A DNA stretch of 64,000 nucleotides from Inonotus obliquus (taxonomy: Eukaryota > Basidiomycota > Agaricomycetes > Hymenochaetales > Hymenochaetaceae): positions 1,178,001 through 1,242,000 of the forward strand of contig JAJHTX010000003.1 of the NCBI GenBank assembly GCA_032164295.1, given 5' to 3'. Shown one piece after another: positions 11,297-23,657 of the stretch (its first letter is position 1; each line of letters starts with the position of its first letter). The notes under the pieces are model-generated. The model saw nothing but the letters and a program-made list of their open reading frames with translations, ran no database searches and was not told the DNA's origin. Made by a program: the position numbers and the translations under genes.

Positions 11297-12718
11297 TCAC
11301 CATTCAATAACTTCAGGGAAGAACTTCGCAATTAAGCTCTCGTAGTATGGTCGCAGCTTCTCGGGATTCACCGATTCGTCGCTTTTGCTGTACAAGTCGT
11401 ACGGGTTGAAGGCTTTTACTGCTACTAGCAGCTTTTCGTCATTCGCGTTGGCCAAGTGCGCATAAGCACCCTCGCGATGCCACCTGCTCGATCGTTAATT
11501 ATAGTATAAACCTGGGTAACCTGCAGAGGGTACTTACGGGTAGAAACTGTGGTACCGGATCATGGCAAGGCCCTCCTCGGGCAACGAGCTCTGCTCCTTC
11601 AAGACATGGTACAAATACTTCGCGAAAGTCAGTTTTGTGTTCCCTGGCTGACAAGGTAAGATGGCCACACCTCATCATGGCCCCATGAAAGCATTACATT
11701 GTCGAGCCCACAGTGCGGCTTGTAAATGCCGTACTCGGACGAATAAATAGGATCCTTCGAGTCCGGATTATTGGCGAAGGTCTCTGGATAAATAATTTTA
11801 TCGGAAAAGGCACAACCGACAACGAAGGTGTCCTGCACAAGGGTTTGTAAGAAGGAAGGGATAATCAAGTTTATGACAACTTACTCCGACCACATCCCAT
11901 TGACCCCTTCATTGAAAGCCACCGTCAGTACTGACGTAACGGAGACAAATTAAAGAGACGCATACTGGGACCCATAGAAATACAGAAGCTTGCCAAGATC
12001 GTGAACTAATCCAGTGACCTGTGTCGCACATTCAATGATTCTTCCTCGTATCGTATGGCACTGACTTCTACAACGCACCTGCATCCATTCTGGCTTCCCA
12101 TCTCGGCGTATCGCTTCGGCGGTCTGGAGCGCATGCTCGATCTGCGACAGCTCAGTCTGAAATGTGAAACACGTAATACGGTTGATATTAAGCTTCATTC
12201 GAAAGAATCGGAAGAGAGTTCTTGAACTTACATCCGGGTCTGAATTGTCGACGAGCGTATCGAGCTTCTCGATCGCCTCCCAAATACCTTGAGTGATAAA
12301 TGATTATAAGCTCAAGAAGCCACGTTGATTACAGTAACTATACCCATTCGAGCTCGCACTTTCTTGCGGAACTCCACTCGGGCCTGGATGTTGAACTCAA
12401 CAGTTTGCTTCTCTACACCATGCTGTCAAACTTCATTTCGCCAGTCTTCTTCATGACCAACTCACCATGCTGTTCTTTGTAGAATGCTTTTACGCGATCG
12501 CATGCCTCTTCGTATCTTCGAAACTTCGTCTTATCCTTCTCAGTGTCGAAGGTCGACTTGTCGTCCCACGTACGAGTTTTGAGCTTGTTGACTGCATCGT
12601 TTGTCATGAGCTCAATCTATTGCTGTCATCAGGATAAAGTATTGTACGCACCCTCATCAACAGCATCCGAGGTTTCGTCAAAGGCTCGAACATCCTTCGT
12701 GTCGAGAATAGCTGGCAT
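11297..12718 (-). CDS. myo-inositol oxygenase (MIOX)
   Basis: Cytosolic di-iron enzyme that converts myo-inositol plus O2 to D-glucuronate. The start ATG is at 12718 ([18 protein letters not shown]). Exons give [65 protein letters not shown] and [17 protein letters not shown] (HD iron ligands). These are followed by [34 protein letters not shown] (His ligands), [16 protein letters not shown] and [20 protein letters not shown], with the stop at 11297. These segments cover the full family length with all diagnostic motifs. There are seven to eight small introns. The gene converges on the DenD-like gene with under 200 bp between stops. Glucuronate is the entry point to the fungal uronate/L-gulonate route, so this gene gives the neighbouring cluster a plausible substrate. 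Confidence 0.95.
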
Positions 12719-14500
12719 AATGGATAGATACGAAGAAAAGGGGAACACAACGGTTGGAGAAACAGACTTGAGAAAGTGGTCTTTTATATGCGGCCGGAGC
12801 ATGTAAGCCGGTTAAGGACGGATGCAAAGCCAACCAGCGCAACCACACAAGCCTCCTCCACACTGGAGTACGATCCGCAATTCCCTGCTTCTAATGAAAA
12901 TGGGGTCCAAGTTTCACTGGAATCCACAACGGTCTTGTTAATGACTTTGACCTTCGCGAGCCACACCACAATTCGCTATGATAAGGAGGTGCTAGCGGCC
13001 CGAAACTTGTCTGCAACGTCAGTGTGGTGTGGGGCCCCTTCTTTTCGTCCTCGTTTCATATTACCAGAAAGTATGACCTCTGAAGTCACAATCCTCAGTG
13101 CCGAATGACGGGAAATATCCGTCTACAACCGTCGTAGATTCTCTCATCTTGGTAATGTTGTCGGAGGTTGATCGTAAGTTAGCGAGTCGCTTATCAGATA
13201 TTGAACTGCAGAGCTTCGTAATGAGTAACTATACACAAAGGGCAGTGAGAACAACTTCATTTCAAATAATTTTGAGAACATAGCCGTACCCAATGGGATT
13301 TTGTGGAAGGGATCCGCTTTCCAAGTATACGCCCAAACTCCGCACCGTGGGTACACAATGAAGAAGGGAGAACCTGTACCGAAGGAATCATCGAAGTTTA
13401 TCAGTCCGCAGACTCGGATTTACGCATGGGTCGGTCAATGGGACAAATAAATGTACACAAAGCGATGTAAGGAGGCCGAGTGCTGGATTTTTCCATATCC
13501 GGTTTGTGGGTGGAGACGTCAAGTCATCCTCCATCGATATGCATGAGCAGTGATGTAGAAAGGCTGTTATTATAAGCGAACCCATAGCGGAAAGTCCGAA
13601 TGAAATGAGAAACTGCGGTTGGTTGCTGTCATTCGCTCTGTGTATTGCGTGCAGCATGCGGGAGAACGGTTCAAGTCAAGATACTTTGCGGATTGATGTA
13701 TACGTCTTGCTTGCGTTCAATTGTATCATGCGGCGACTATGCTAACCCCGCATTTCGTCGGACGACACAAACTTGAATGTTCCACTCCGTTCTGTGACAC
13801 AACCGACATCGACAAACTTCACGACACTCGAGTGAACTGACTCCCTCCTTGACTTTCTCTGTTTCGTATCGGAAGTCCAACTGGACTTATCACAAGTCTG
13901 TCTATGATGATATCCCGTCCATTACCGCTCGCGCAAATGGAAGAGATGCAATAGCCTTTTCTTGTATTCGCGTAAATTATTCCGACTGGTAATCAAGACT
14001 CTGTACCACGAGATCCCGCTTACCAGACACAGAATATCTGATGCCCGAGACCTGCAGGAGAGAAGATATCCAAAGCGTGAACGTCTTGCTCTAGAGGTCC
14101 TGTATGCTCGTAGGATCCGTCCGATGCACCTCGGAAAGCCATCGAGCTCTGGAACGACTCGAGTCAGCGAGCTAAACTTTCTCGGATCTAGAACAGCGGG
14201 AGCCATTCATCGTTCGAATACGCCTGTCTATTACCGACTCTTGGGAGGATCAAAGTAAGCGCATAGGTGTGATCGTTTCCGCAGATTCCTCCCGGGGTAG
14301 CTCTTGCATCAGTTCCAGATACTCTGCATCTTTGGCTTGCAGCTCGACAAAACTCGTCACCAGCAGAACGCAAGTCTTCATCGGTTAATCTGGTGACGAC
14401 ACTAATCACCTCACACCATGACGGGTAAGGGAAACATCAAGGAAATGCGATTAAAATAATACGTGGCGTCCGTACAACGGTGTAGCAGCGTAAATACCGC
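12719..14500. other. intergenic, no recognised gene
   Basis: About 1.8 kb. Open frames of 60-110 codons occur on both strands (for example around 12776-13108 and 13962-14258, both plus), without recognisable domains or consistent splice structure. It should include the MIOX promoter on its left side. Confidence 0.4.
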
Positions 14501-15207
14501 TCAAATGGACAAGCTATATTCATAGTCGCTTGGCACGCTCTGCGCAAGCCAGAGTACAACCGCAGACAGCATAATCGAGACGTTCTGTGCCACATTCGCG
14601 TATCCGTAGTAGTTGAAGTCCTCGAAAGTACTCATTACGTATTTCAACACAAGAATGGTCTAAACCCTTATTTCAGAACATTTTGATGTAAAGAATGTGG
14701 AGATGACTCACGACACTCCCAGCCAAACCACCCGCCATGAGCGCAAAACCGATAAAGAGGATGAGACGCGCTCGCCACACAGCACGTGCATCGGCGTATG
14801 CTTCCTCGCCCTTGATTCTGTCTTTGTCGATCATATTGACGATAAGGAACCCGAGCACGGAGAGAATTCCGGGAACCCAGTCGACAAAGGTGACATGGAT
14901 CGGCGCAGTGTCGTATGGTGCATCCGGCGGAGGGTGGTAATGCGATGAGAGGACTGCGGCATCGAGGAAGAGCCAATGCGCAAGCGCAAACTGCATCAAC
15001 ACAAGACGCGTTATTATATCAACAAGGATATGGGCACAGTGGTCAGTTGTTATGGACGTGTCCGTTGATGAGGTGAGTACGACGAACCAGACCGCCTGCA
15101 GTGTAGACCCCAATGGTACGCTTGTACTTGCCCAAGTGCAGGTTCAGGCTTGGGAACGGATTGAGACAGACCCGCCTTGGGTCGTAATTTGACCTGGGTA
15201 GCGACAT
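14501..15207 (-). CDS. VPS68: Vps68/UPF0220 (TMEM50-like) four-span membrane protein
   Basis: Small integral membrane protein of the family that includes yeast Vps68 (vacuolar sorting, ESCRT-linked) and animal TMEM50. The start ATG at 15207 begins MSLPRSNYDPRRVCLNPFPS. A first intron joins VYTAG to FALAHWLFLDAAVLSS. Then come the signatures FVDWVPGILSVLGFLIVN and IDKDRI, ARLILFIGFALMAGGLAGSV, and in the last exon TILVLKYVMSTF and GYANVAQNVSIMLSAVVLWL. The length of about 180 residues and the order of four hydrophobic segments match the family. It is likely a housekeeping gene marking the right edge of the left cluster. Confidence 0.9.
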
Positions 15208-16151
15208 GGTGGTAGAATGTGTAAGGCGCTAGCTAGTGTGCCTCGTCGTCCACTGACGATGGATGCGCAGACTCGACACTCGGCATATCCCGGATCCGCG
15301 TTGCCACTTATGTGAGCCTGTGAACCATACTATGCTACTACCCCTCTTTTCCGATTTCCTGTTTCCCTACCTTCCATTCATCCGTTCAACCTGGAAAACT
15401 CACGTAGATGTATTTCTACTAGCTGACTAAGATTATAAGATTTGTTTGTGGATAGGTGCTTCTGTTGTAAAAATATTAGTCAAAAAAGCGGTTCCGGGAG
15501 TGTTCTGCATGACTGTTTCACCAAGAAAAAACTAAGTACACATAATTCTCTCACTTTTATCACATGTATGCTGTGCATGCATACATGGAAGTTCTCTGAT
15601 TTTTCTTCAGCCATCCTCTGTGCCTCTGTGTATTGTAATTCAAGAGGAGGTTTTGTTCGGTGACAAGGGGTGACAAACGAATTAGCAGGGAAGTTGCCGA
15701 AGCTTAGCAATTTGCGACTCCGATGTATCCGTGAGAAACTTCTTGTGAATTCCTTGTCTGTGACAACATGTGACAATCCGGAAAAGAGGGATACCACCCT
15801 GTATCTCGTCCAAAAAACCGGTAATTTCTTTCTGAAAGCTGTATTGTGCATCGTTATGCCTGCGTGTACTTCGTAATTTTTTTGAGGCTGGATATTGAAG
15901 CTGTGTGGCTGCAGAAAGAATCGGAAAAGAGGGGTACTAGCATAGTAAGGTCCTTAACAGGGCTCCCTATAGTCTTATTGCTCAAAGACATCCGTATTTC
16001 AACCTCACAAGCGGAGAGCGAATCGATGCAAGTATCATGTTTGGACGAGGCTCGAAACTTCTGTGCATTACAAATGTACGTGCAATTTATAATCTTTAAA
16101 CTTCAACGGAGGAGCATAACCCTGATCCGTTTCTCTCAGCAATATACTTTT
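15208..16151. other. intergenic, no recognised gene
   Basis: AT-richer gap. A 250-codon plus-strand open frame starting at 15846 runs into the antisense of the SDR exons and shows no family features, so it was not called. Confidence 0.45.
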
Positions 16152-17358
16152 TCACCACTTCTCATGTGCTGGACGAAGATCGAGCTCCCATGTCCATGCA
16201 GAGCGATCCTGGTTCGCGAGATAAAGGTAGCTCTGCAAGCGGAAAATAAGCATTTATCAATTATCGCTGAGCAAATTTCCTACCTTCGCAATACTCTCAG
16301 GGTTGAGCCTGACGTCCTCATTCGTAGCCCAGCTTGCATCATTCCTCCTTTCAACCGTGCGATCCGTCAAAATACCTCCATCAATGATAGCCTAGATAAC
16401 AGTCAGTCAAGACCTCTTTCAAGGCAAGCGGCAAGGAAGGAAACTGACATGCGAGACCTGACAAAGAAGGTCTTTAGTAAACGAAATGTCGTCAGTCTGG
16501 CTGACTCACGTGGATGTTCTCCTTTCCAAACTCCTTGTTCAAACTCTGCGACAGAGCCCTCAAACCGAATTTTCCGGCAGCAAATGCACTTGTCGTAGTG
16601 TTGCCTCTCCAGGAGGCAGTGGCGCCAGTAAATATCAATGCACCACGTTTACCTACTTCATTCAAACCATTCTCCTTGAACGCCGTAATCGCAAGACGAG
16701 AAAAGGTGAAAGCGGCACGAATGTTTGTGTTAAGTGCTTCCTCGACCTCTTCGTCAGTGACTTGGAGGAAGGGCTTCCAAACACCATATCCAGCGTTCCA
16801 CACTGCGACGCGCAGTGGAGAACCTGGCCATTGGGACTTGATGGAATTGAACGCAGAGGTCAGAGATGCAGCATCATAGGCCGAAACTGGGAAAGGAGCG
16901 GCCTGAGCATAAAGAAAGATAAGTCCATGGTGAAAGTATAGCGGACGGAAAGAACTTGCTTCTCCTCCCGCGGCATTGATGTCATCAGCGGATCTCTTGA
17001 GATGATCGGCGTTCCTGGCAATCAGAGCAACTCGATATCCTTCCTTTGCGAATATTTTCCTGCTCAACGATTAGTACTGAGCCACCGGTGCACACAGGTA
17101 CTTATACGAACGCAGTTGCAGCACCAGTTCCTAATTTTCAATGAGAAACTGAAATAGCCTAGGTTGCGGATACTCACCTGATCCGTTACCGACACCAGCA
17201 ACGACGAGAATGGGACGAGATGCCATTGTACTTTGTCTTCTTAATGAATACGAGGTGTTTTGCTGTAACTTGACACGAGACAAACTAGAGAGTTGTGAGA
17301 GGGATGTTGAGAACGGTGCGAGTTTAAGTAGACTCCTAGTCCGTATCGGTGTCGTCAT
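16152..17358 (-). CDS. atypical short-chain dehydrogenase (SDR_c10-like), possible mitochondrial form
   Basis: NAD(P)-binding Rossmann protein. The core starts at MASRPILVVAGVGNGSG (ATG at 17226) and continues TGAATAF, IFAKEGYRVALIARNADHL, then PFPVSAYDAASL, VAVWNAGYGVWKPFLQVTDE, GALIFTGATASWRG and SAFAAGKFGLRALSQSL. Small 3' exons give AIIDGGILTDRTVERRN and SYLYLANQDRSAWTWELDL, with the stop at 16152. The usual catalytic YxxxK reads FAAGK, so the Tyr is replaced by Phe, as in the atypical group I know from bacteria and fungi; the reaction is therefore uncertain. An in-frame upstream ATG at 17358 would add 44 residues rich in Arg, Ser and Leu with almost no acidic residues, which looks like a mitochondrial presequence. 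About six introns. Confidence 0.85.
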
Positions 17359-18466
17359 TCGTAGCAATAAGGATGCAATGAATGGCCTTAGTGAGATAAC
17401 ACCCACGACCGTCTGCTGACTTGCGTTATTAGATGGTCAGGAGGAGAACCCCGAAGACATCATTCAGCAAGGAGATGGTGATGACTAAGGCATGTCGACA
17501 AATGTGGTTATTATGTAAGATAACCTCACTCGAATACTGGTGGAGATATTTGAAGTTGTCAACCAAGGGTAGCATGTACCGAGTGCATCACCCGAAGGCG
17601 CAAATAGTCGCAATGATAGCGTAGTAAGCTGCATTGACTGTCTCAAACTCAGACACCTTATGAATCTTATCCCATCACCGCCATCGCCATTTTTGCCATC
17701 TCCGCGTCGAGTCCGTCGCCAAATCGGTGTGTGTGTGTGTGGTTGAATTTATTACGCGCGTCAGTAATTCTAGTTACAAGTGCGCGGTAGACATAGTCTT
17801 GGGTACACAGTCACTAGAACGCGACCATCATTAACCAAGGCCTTCTCCCATTTTGAAGGACTTACCCATCTCACTTTCTGATAGGTCCGAGATAATGCTT
17901 GTTAATTGTACACATAGCGTGCTTTATTGCTCATGTGGTCAATCAATATCCAATACAAATTCCTATGCCTCTTTCTGGTGCTCCAATTGCGGTAGACTGT
18001 TCTCCGTCGTTCAATACTTCTGCCTTGGCCGAGATAATGAGGTCGTCTCAGCCGGAGATTGTTGCAGCGAACATCCACGGAGTCTGTAAATCCGAGAAAC
18101 TGGCTCGAGTTCCATTATCTGAACGGTTTTTCTGCGCAATTCATTCAGCAAGCACTTCGAAAGACACTGAATTGTTATCTTATCTTATCAGATGATCACG
18201 ATGCTCTGAAACACCCAGTCCAGAGTGCTCCCCGTATATACGACAGTGGTTGGGCACCCCCAAGAGTGATTGGTGGGACTCGCCTGAGCCGGATGGAAAA
18301 ACATTATCGCCACAGCGACGAGTCGACGACGGATGTCAGACGCAGCTACCATATAAAGCAAGTAGATCTTCAAACCGTCAATCACGTGGTGCTATTCCTG
18401 CTTCGCTCGCACAGGCAGAAGAACGTCGGGAGTCGTCAAACGATGCTTTGAATCCTACATCCATCC
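17359..18466. other. intergenic, no recognised gene; short (TG)n tract
   Basis: About 1.1 kb between divergent genes, so it should contain both promoters. A (TG)n microsatellite lies at about 17727-17741. No coding signature seen. Confidence 0.4.
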
Positions 18467-19809
18467 ATGAGTGTCCATGCACCGACGAAACGTGCTTTAG
18501 AGTCAGACGCAAGTCCCGAAGACTCATCACAATCGGCGTCGTCTTCTAACAGTCCCCCACCGACGACCAAAGCGCTTCGTCTTACACGGGCGGAAAAGCC
18601 TCCTTTGTATTGTTCCCTCCCACCAACTTGTCACCCACCGCATAATGAACCAACCGCAATATCGAACGTAACAGAACTTGAGTCCCACTACGCGAAGTTT
18701 CATGCTCATGTCTGTGAGGATAGAGGCTGTGCTGCAGTATTTCCCAACGCGAGGCTCTTGGAGTTGGTGAGCACGCATTTACGCCTTTGTTTATCGTTGT
18801 AATCTGATAAGATGGAATCGAATAGCATCAGACAGAATGCCATGACCCCCTATCTTTGCTCAGGAAGGAACGTGGAGATAAAATTGTGCGTGGTACCATG
18901 AGGTTATGCTGTACTTTTCACCTCTGAACGTTGTACATATTTTTGCAGTTCTCTTGTCACCTTGAGTCATGTGCACGGAAATTCTCAACGCCGAAGAAAC
19001 GGAGGCTGCACCTCATTCAATCTCATGGCTTTCCTAAGGAATATTTCTTCGCTGTCACCAACAAAGGAGTCGGTGGCTTATTGAAGAAATGGGGCGAAGG
19101 TGCAAGTATGATCCGCGGTTCTTGGAAAGCCAGAGACGCCAAGAGTCCACTCGACGAAGGAATGGAAGCTGAGAAATCAGAAGGCACGGATGAAGATGAC
19201 GACAGTTTGGACGAAGAAATGTTATCAACAGGCACCGTCAAGAACGCCGCCGCCGTTCCCTCCGCTCTCTCGCAACAGACAGCAAAGAGCGATGTGGCCG
19301 ATACCGGCTTGGATGATCTGGCAGACTCCATGGGCTCGCTGACTCTCGTGCCACGCAGCATACGCTTCGGTCGTGGCGGCAAAGGCTCGCGTATGGTCCG
19401 AGAGACAAAGAGAGGTGGTCGGGGAGCCAAGCAGAATCTGTAAGCCTGTCCATCTCGGAGTACCATTCGCGTCATACCGACGATGATTCATATTAGGGGG
19501 CGCGGTTCGCTGAATGACAAGAGCCCAGACGAGACAGTTTTGCGAACGGCCGCCGAAGCCGACCTTGAAACATCTGACCATGATATCAGTATCAACATAG
19601 ATGGCGCCCTTGAGGCATTAAAATCTGAGGTGCCGTTGAATACTTCGGAAAAAGCCTTGCTTGGCACCGGGTATAAGGGTAATAGGGACTTTAATGTGCC
19701 TGGACCTGGAAGACGGTCGAGAGGTGGCGGCGGAAGAGGAGGAAGAGGTTCAGGTAGAGGTCGTGGACGAGGAGGTGGCCGGGCCTCAGTACACGGCAAT
19801 GGATCGTGA
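18467..19809 (+). CDS. C2H2 zinc-finger protein, ZNF511-like, with RGG-rich tail
   Basis: Probable nuclear protein. The start ATG at 18467 gives a Ser-rich N-terminus. Zinc-finger-like pairs follow: CSLPPTC, then ESHYAKFHAHVC and CEDRGC, then HQTECHDPLSLLRKERGDK in a small exon. The third finger region is CHLESCARKFSTPKKRRLHL with IQSHGFPKEYFF. This layout is that of ZNF511. An acidic segment (GTDEDDDSLDEEM) follows, then SIRFGRGGKGSR. The frame apparently stops at 19441, but a GTAAGC...TTAG intron (about 19441-19496) joins QNL to GRGSLNDKSPDE and extends the protein to a glycine/arginine-rich end at 19809 (GGGGRGGRGSGRGRGRGG). RGG boxes usually bind RNA or are arginine-methylated; that function here is inference. 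Confidence 0.8.
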
Positions 19810-20411
19810 CGATGCGATGCCGGGCCACCGAAGAAGAGGCTGATCTGTCAATTGGACTACGTAACATTTTGGCGAGTGAAGAAAGGCGAGTCTCGAATTG
19901 TCGGATTATGGTTGAGTGTATCTGTATTCGCTTATTGCTTTGTCACCGCTTATGCGCTTGTTGCGACTATGATGTTATGCCAAGGTTTGTGCGATCCTTT
20001 TAACGGCGTGCATGCATGTGGTGGACAAAATGTTTTACCAAGGATGATCGTTTTCTGCCGGGAAGTAGATGAAATATTGAAATAGGTCCGCTGCATAAAA
20101 CATGCGCGCCTGACCGATACTTCGGGCTATGAGCGGACAATAATAGTATTTGAGCCCTACAACATGGTAGAATTGATTCCGTCGATATCTCGTTTTGATA
20201 CTTTTTTCCCATGGATGAGCTAGCCGATGGACTGCACAGCTTCTTCTAAGGACGAGCCAAGTTGTTCTTCCGTATGACCATCTTTAGACCACGTTCACTC
20301 TGCTGGCAGAAGCATTCGCTACTATAAGCTACCACAAGCTTACTCCGTCATTATCCTCAAAGTATAAATATGCAGCAAGGTAAACGCTACTGCTCATCAG
20401 GTCATCAGACA
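19810..20411. other. intergenic, promoter of the GH30 gene
   Basis: No gene recognised. The TATA-like element AGTATAAATA around 20361-20370 lies about 45 bp before the signal-peptide ATG of the next gene. Confidence 0.4.
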
Positions 20412-22257
20412 ATGGCGCCTAACACCCACTTACTTGCAGCCTTTCTTGGTCTAGCAGCTTCATCTGCCCTTGGTAACGTAACACCTCGCGTTTTCCTCTT
20501 GCAACGTGCTGATGATTTTCACCATCAAACTAAGGCCAATTCGCACAAGTGTCCACTGTGCCGGCTCAGGTTATAAACGGAATCGGTGCTAGTGGCGCTT
20601 GGTGGCCAAATGACCTGATATCGTTCCCTGATAGTGCTCGTGAGAGTGTGGCCAACCTCTTGTTTGACTCTACTCCCCTTGTAACGGGAGGAGCGGGCCT
20701 GACGTCTTACCGGTACAACATCGGTGGAGGCGGGGTCTTCGTCGGAAATCCCACGTACGTTTTTCCATACTTTTATCCCGCCATCTGCTCACTCACCTTC
20801 TGCCTCCCAGACGCGCGCCGGAGACGTTCTACGTATCACCGGGTGTGTATAATTGGTCAGCAGACGCGGCCGGCGTCTACTTCCTAAGACAGGCTGCGCA
20901 GCATAATGTTCCCGTGCTTACGGCATTCGTAAATTCGGCTCCGCCCGACTTTACTACTAACCAGAGAAGTTGCGGTGGTACACTGCGCGACGACAAGATT
21001 TCGGACTATGCTCAATACATCACGGATGTGATTGCACATTTCAGGGATGAAGGCGTTGTCTTTACGCATGTTTCGCCTATGAATGAACCTGATAGCGTTA
21101 GGGTTTCCTCTTTTTACTTCGCAGAATCCTGATTACTTTTCTTATAGGGTTTTGGTAGCGGAAATTCACTGTGCGGACAGGAGGGCATGATTGTTACTCC
21201 ACAGCAACGTGCACCGGTTGTTAACGCCCTGCGGTCCGCTTTGAACTCTGCTGGTCTCACGTCCGTTGGAATCATAGCAGACGAGTCGAGTTCTACCGGC
21301 AATTTTATGCCGGAGGCGCCGAATTGGATCCCGAATGCGGCTTCAAGTCTCGCTGCAGTGGCTCATCACCAGTATAGCTTCTCCGATGATGCTACTGTCG
21401 CAGAACTTGGTACAATGGCTCGAAACTTGTCTGGCAAGGATTCCTGGTTCACCGAGATCTGCTGTTTCAAAGCTGCGGACGCTTCTCAAGCAGATAACCC
21501 AGGGGCGCGCCTCACATACGCTCAGGCATTCGAGTAGGTTCTCTGCCTGGTCTTGTGATATCAGCACTGACTTTCATCGTAGTCCGACAATTGTTGGCGG
21601 TCTTCAACTCGGTCAGCTGATCTACCAAAGCTTTACACAGACGTGGGTGCTTTAAGGTTTATCCCCTGTTCACGAAGCACTCATACGTTTTACGATGCAG
21701 TCTCGATGCCCACTTTGACTTCTGGACTGCTCTGTCGGGTGGTATCGGATGCTCTCCACGTAACAACTTTGCTTGTCAGAATGGTGTAAACTCCGAGGGT
21801 TGGAATGACGGTCTTGTACGAGTCTCTTCTCGCCCCCTATTAATAAAGTTCTGCTTCTGACTTACGACATTTATAGATTTATTATAATCCCGACTTCGCT
21901 TCAAGCGGCGACTTTTCTTTGTACCTGACGAAGCGCTACTACGTCTTCAAACACTTCACTCGATTCGTCTTCTTTGGCGCAACTCGATATGAAGTGACCG
22001 GTCTACCCGCTAACGTCGTCGGACTTGCCTTCAGATCCGATGAACCACAACAGACTGAATTGGGCGCGGCCAGAACTTCTTTCATTGTTATAAACTTTGG
22101 AACGACTACGCAGACTGTGGACTTTTCGCAGGCTGGTCTTGGGGATAGGATTGGAGGTGTTTTGACTGATTTTGAGTTTGATTGGCAGCATGGTTCGTTG
22201 AGTGGAGAGTCGATTCTGGCGAGGCCGAAGAGTATTACTACGTTGTTGTTTGTTTGA
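20412..22257 (+). CDS. secreted glycoside hydrolase family 30 (endo-beta-1,6-galactanase-like)
   Basis: Extracellular polysaccharide-degrading enzyme. The ATG at 20412 starts a signal peptide (MAPNTHLLAAFLGLAASSAL). After a first intron the mature part reads INGIGASGAWWPND, then SYRYNIGGGGVF, VPVLTAFVNSAPPDFTT and FTHVSPMNEPD, with the acid/base Glu in NEP. Further exons give GIIADESSSTGNF, VAHHQYSFSDDATV and WFTEICCF (probable nucleophile Glu), then DFWTALSGGIGC. The C-terminal beta domain contains RYEVTGLPANVVGLAF and ends at 22257. This is the catalytic (beta/alpha)8 barrel plus beta side domain of GH30, and the overall wording is closest to the fungal beta-1,6-galactanase subfamily. Such enzymes attack plant arabinogalactan side chains, which fits a saprotroph. 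Six or so introns. Confidence 0.85.
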
Positions 22258-23657
22258 GTGAGTGAGTGATGGAGGAACGTGATGCATGACTGTATGTAAA
22301 GGGATGTTTGTTACGCCTGGATGTATGTACCTGGAATGAATGAATGAATGAATGTTTATGCTTCTTAGTTCAATTCGCGCCCATCGCCTTCATATGACCG
22401 TCCTGCCGAGTTCTTCAGTATCAGTATATAGACTTGATACGGCACTTATTCAAGTCCAACTTCCAACTTCGAATACAGACTCGTTCGTTAGTTTATCCCT
22501 CCGTTCACCGTGTTCATATAGGAATTGAGTGATACTTCCATGCGAGCGCTCTTCCCAATTACCTCTCCGCATTAGAATTTGATAGTACAAGGCACCCGTG
22601 ATCCATTTGTAAGTTCTACCATGCCAGTGCATGATTCCACTTCGCTTTTTCAACGGAGGTTCGACGAAGGACTTGGACTACTGAGTCTTCGAAGAGAGCA
22701 CTATCTCCGACTCCTCCGTGTATGAGGTCTCTTCAGGAACTGATAGATTGTACCAATTCACGGATAGTATGTAAGATTTGAGAGCTACAGATAGTCAGAC
22801 TGTCGCAGTCTTCTCCGATTTGTTCGGGAACAGGAATGTGCAAGGCCTCGAGATATCGTTTCATTCTTCATTGACTTGACATAGAAAGACTCGGACATTA
22901 CGTTGCGTAAGATGTTGTATTATCAATATGGACCATTCGCAAGATACATTCCACTATGATTCCACGGGACCACGAATCCGTTTGGAGGTATTGCTGAGCG
23001 TGATCGGATGACGATGACGCGCGGTCTGTGACTAATACTATTGTGGCCTTCCGGTAGTTGAGCTATCAGAGTCTCCGACCGATCGGCTTACCGCGAACAT
23101 TCGACTTTCGTGAAGATTCCTAGCAGTAATCAGCAGATAGGCTTCATGTGTTCCAGGGTCCACAGCAAGGAATTACCAGAATATGAAGGAGAGTCTAGAA
23201 ATACGAAAGAGAGAAGAGAAGGAAAGTGGTTGAGTTGCCCGCGTGGAATATTAGTACGATCTGTTCAGAACATTTTTAACGTCGCTGCTAGTAGGGAGAA
23301 CCAGGACGCTAAGCGCAACTTGTTTGCTCTCAAAATCCCGTCATCTTACATGCAGATAGCCGCCAATAACTCCGCTATAAAATGGATTCGTCGGGCGTAA
23401 TTAAGCACCTCGTGGATCTCTAGTCAGTATAGCGGAAAAAAACACATAATCAAGATTATATATCCACCTCCGAACGGCCATATTATATGGCCGCATTACA
23501 GCGCATAGAGGCCAGGAAACAGGAGCGCAAAACCGACACCAGGAATGAACATCTATAATTGCGACGTCTATAGCAAGAAATGCATTCTGATAATAGATGA
23601 ACTCATTAAGGAGTGGCCCTACCAGGAGGTCGAGCCAATGGCTGACTAGGAGAGATC
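22258..23657. other. intergenic, no recognised gene; (GAAT)n tract
   Basis: About 1.4 kb between convergent genes. A (GAAT)n microsatellite is at about 22333-22354. No coding signature on either strand. Confidence 0.4.

Noticed and set aside
15846..16598. 250-codon plus-strand open frame
   Set aside because: It overlaps the antisense of well-supported SDR exons, has no family signature, and its composition looks like translated introns and antisense.
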